Notes under the pieces: model-generated
Told to the model about the DNA's origin: nothing
Database searches by the model: none
The model's input: only the letters and a program-made list of their open reading frames with translations
Assembly: GCF_040419245.1 (NCBI RefSeq)
Contig: NZ_JAZHOH010000001.1
Coordinates: forward strand, 4,598,832 to 4,662,831
Source of the DNA: Ewingella sp. CoE-038-23
GTDB taxonomy: Bacteria; Pseudomonadota; Gammaproteobacteria; Enterobacterales; Enterobacteriaceae
Length of the DNA stretch: 64,000 nt
Direction: 5' to 3'
Program-made: the position numbers and the translations under genes
In this document: one piece after another, positions 63,844 to 64,000 of the stretch
How positions within the stretch are numbered: position 1 is the first letter of the stretch
How the letters are laid out: every line of letters begins with the position of its first letter

Positions 63844-64000
63844 ACGCCTCCCGCGCCGCATAAGATTCTTATCGGAACAGCGGCATGCTCTTTAACAATT
63901 TATCAGACAATCTGTGTGGGCACTCACAAGACGATATCAGCCACTCCGGTGGCAAAAAATATCAAGTCTTAAAGAGTGACCAAGCAGTAATTCATTTAGT
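63844..64000 (+). other. Leader of the rRNA operon with antitermination signal
   Basis: boxA TGCTCTTTAACA is at 63886-63897 and a boxC-like TCTGTGTGGG at 63911-63920, the signals for NusB/NusE antitermination. The 16S gene itself begins just past base 64000, so no rRNA coding sequence is included. Confidence 0.88.

Overview
This 64 kb window is ordinary, gene-dense enterobacterial core chromosome. Gene content, order and protein similarity point to the order Enterobacterales. Several arrangements differ from E. coli K-12 and resemble the Yersiniaceae (Yersinia/Serratia/Rahnella/Rouxiella-like): trmL runs directly into cpxAR, argG lies inside an argECBGH cluster, emrD lies between fpr and glpX, and a hybrid peroxiredoxin-glutaredoxin gene faces oxyR. 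The genus cannot be fixed from sequence alone. I saw no phage, insertion sequence, CRISPR array, tRNA gene or integrase.

Layout. 1-3243 (minus): lipopolysaccharide inner-core genes hldD-waaF-waaC plus a cut-off glycosyltransferase. 3487-5718: threonine catabolism kbl-tdh. 5785-9774 (minus): gpmI, then envC-yibQ. 10078-13272: yibN-grxC-secB-gpsA-cysE. 13336-16638: trmL, the cpxAR envelope-stress system, divergent cpxP and the CpxQ small RNA in its 3' end. 17103-20179: pfkA, sbp, tpiA. 20313-23750: yiiQ, yiiR, fpr, emrD. 23829-27427 (minus): the glycerol genes glpF-glpK-glpX. 28050-34145: zapB, rraA, menA, hslVU, ftsN, cytR. 34319-36930: priA and rpmE. 37167-42586: the methionine regulon metJ / metBL / metF with visible MetJ boxes. 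42662-45310: ppc. 45588-51529: arginine biosynthesis argE / argCBGH with divergent ARG boxes. 51736-54959: hybrid Prx5/Grx, oxyR, sthA. 55183-56194: fabR-yijD. 56525-59275: a rhamnogalacturonide uptake and hydrolysis pair (rhiT-rhiN). 59354-63654: trmA, then the cobalamin riboswitch, btuB and murI. 63655-64000: the P1/P2 promoters and leader of a ribosomal RNA operon whose 16S gene starts just beyond the window.

How the genes work together. Divergent regulator/target pairs are well preserved: CpxR box between cpxR and cpxP, MetJ boxes between metJ and metB and before metF, ARG boxes between argE and argC, an OxyR site between the peroxiredoxin gene and oxyR, and GlpR and CRP-like sites before glpF. 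The one clearly accessory locus is rhiT-rhiN, inserted between yijD and trmA relative to E. coli, with a KdgR-like operator; it suggests use of plant pectin fragments.

I do not see a convincing undescribed system. The best leads are small: the rhiTN insertion, the peroxiredoxin gene occupying the place of oxyS, an imperfect 20-22 bp palindrome behind gpmI, a degenerate tandem repeat between rpmE and metJ, and a gene-free 450 bp stretch before zapB. Comparisons with other genomes are from memory of those families, not from a search.
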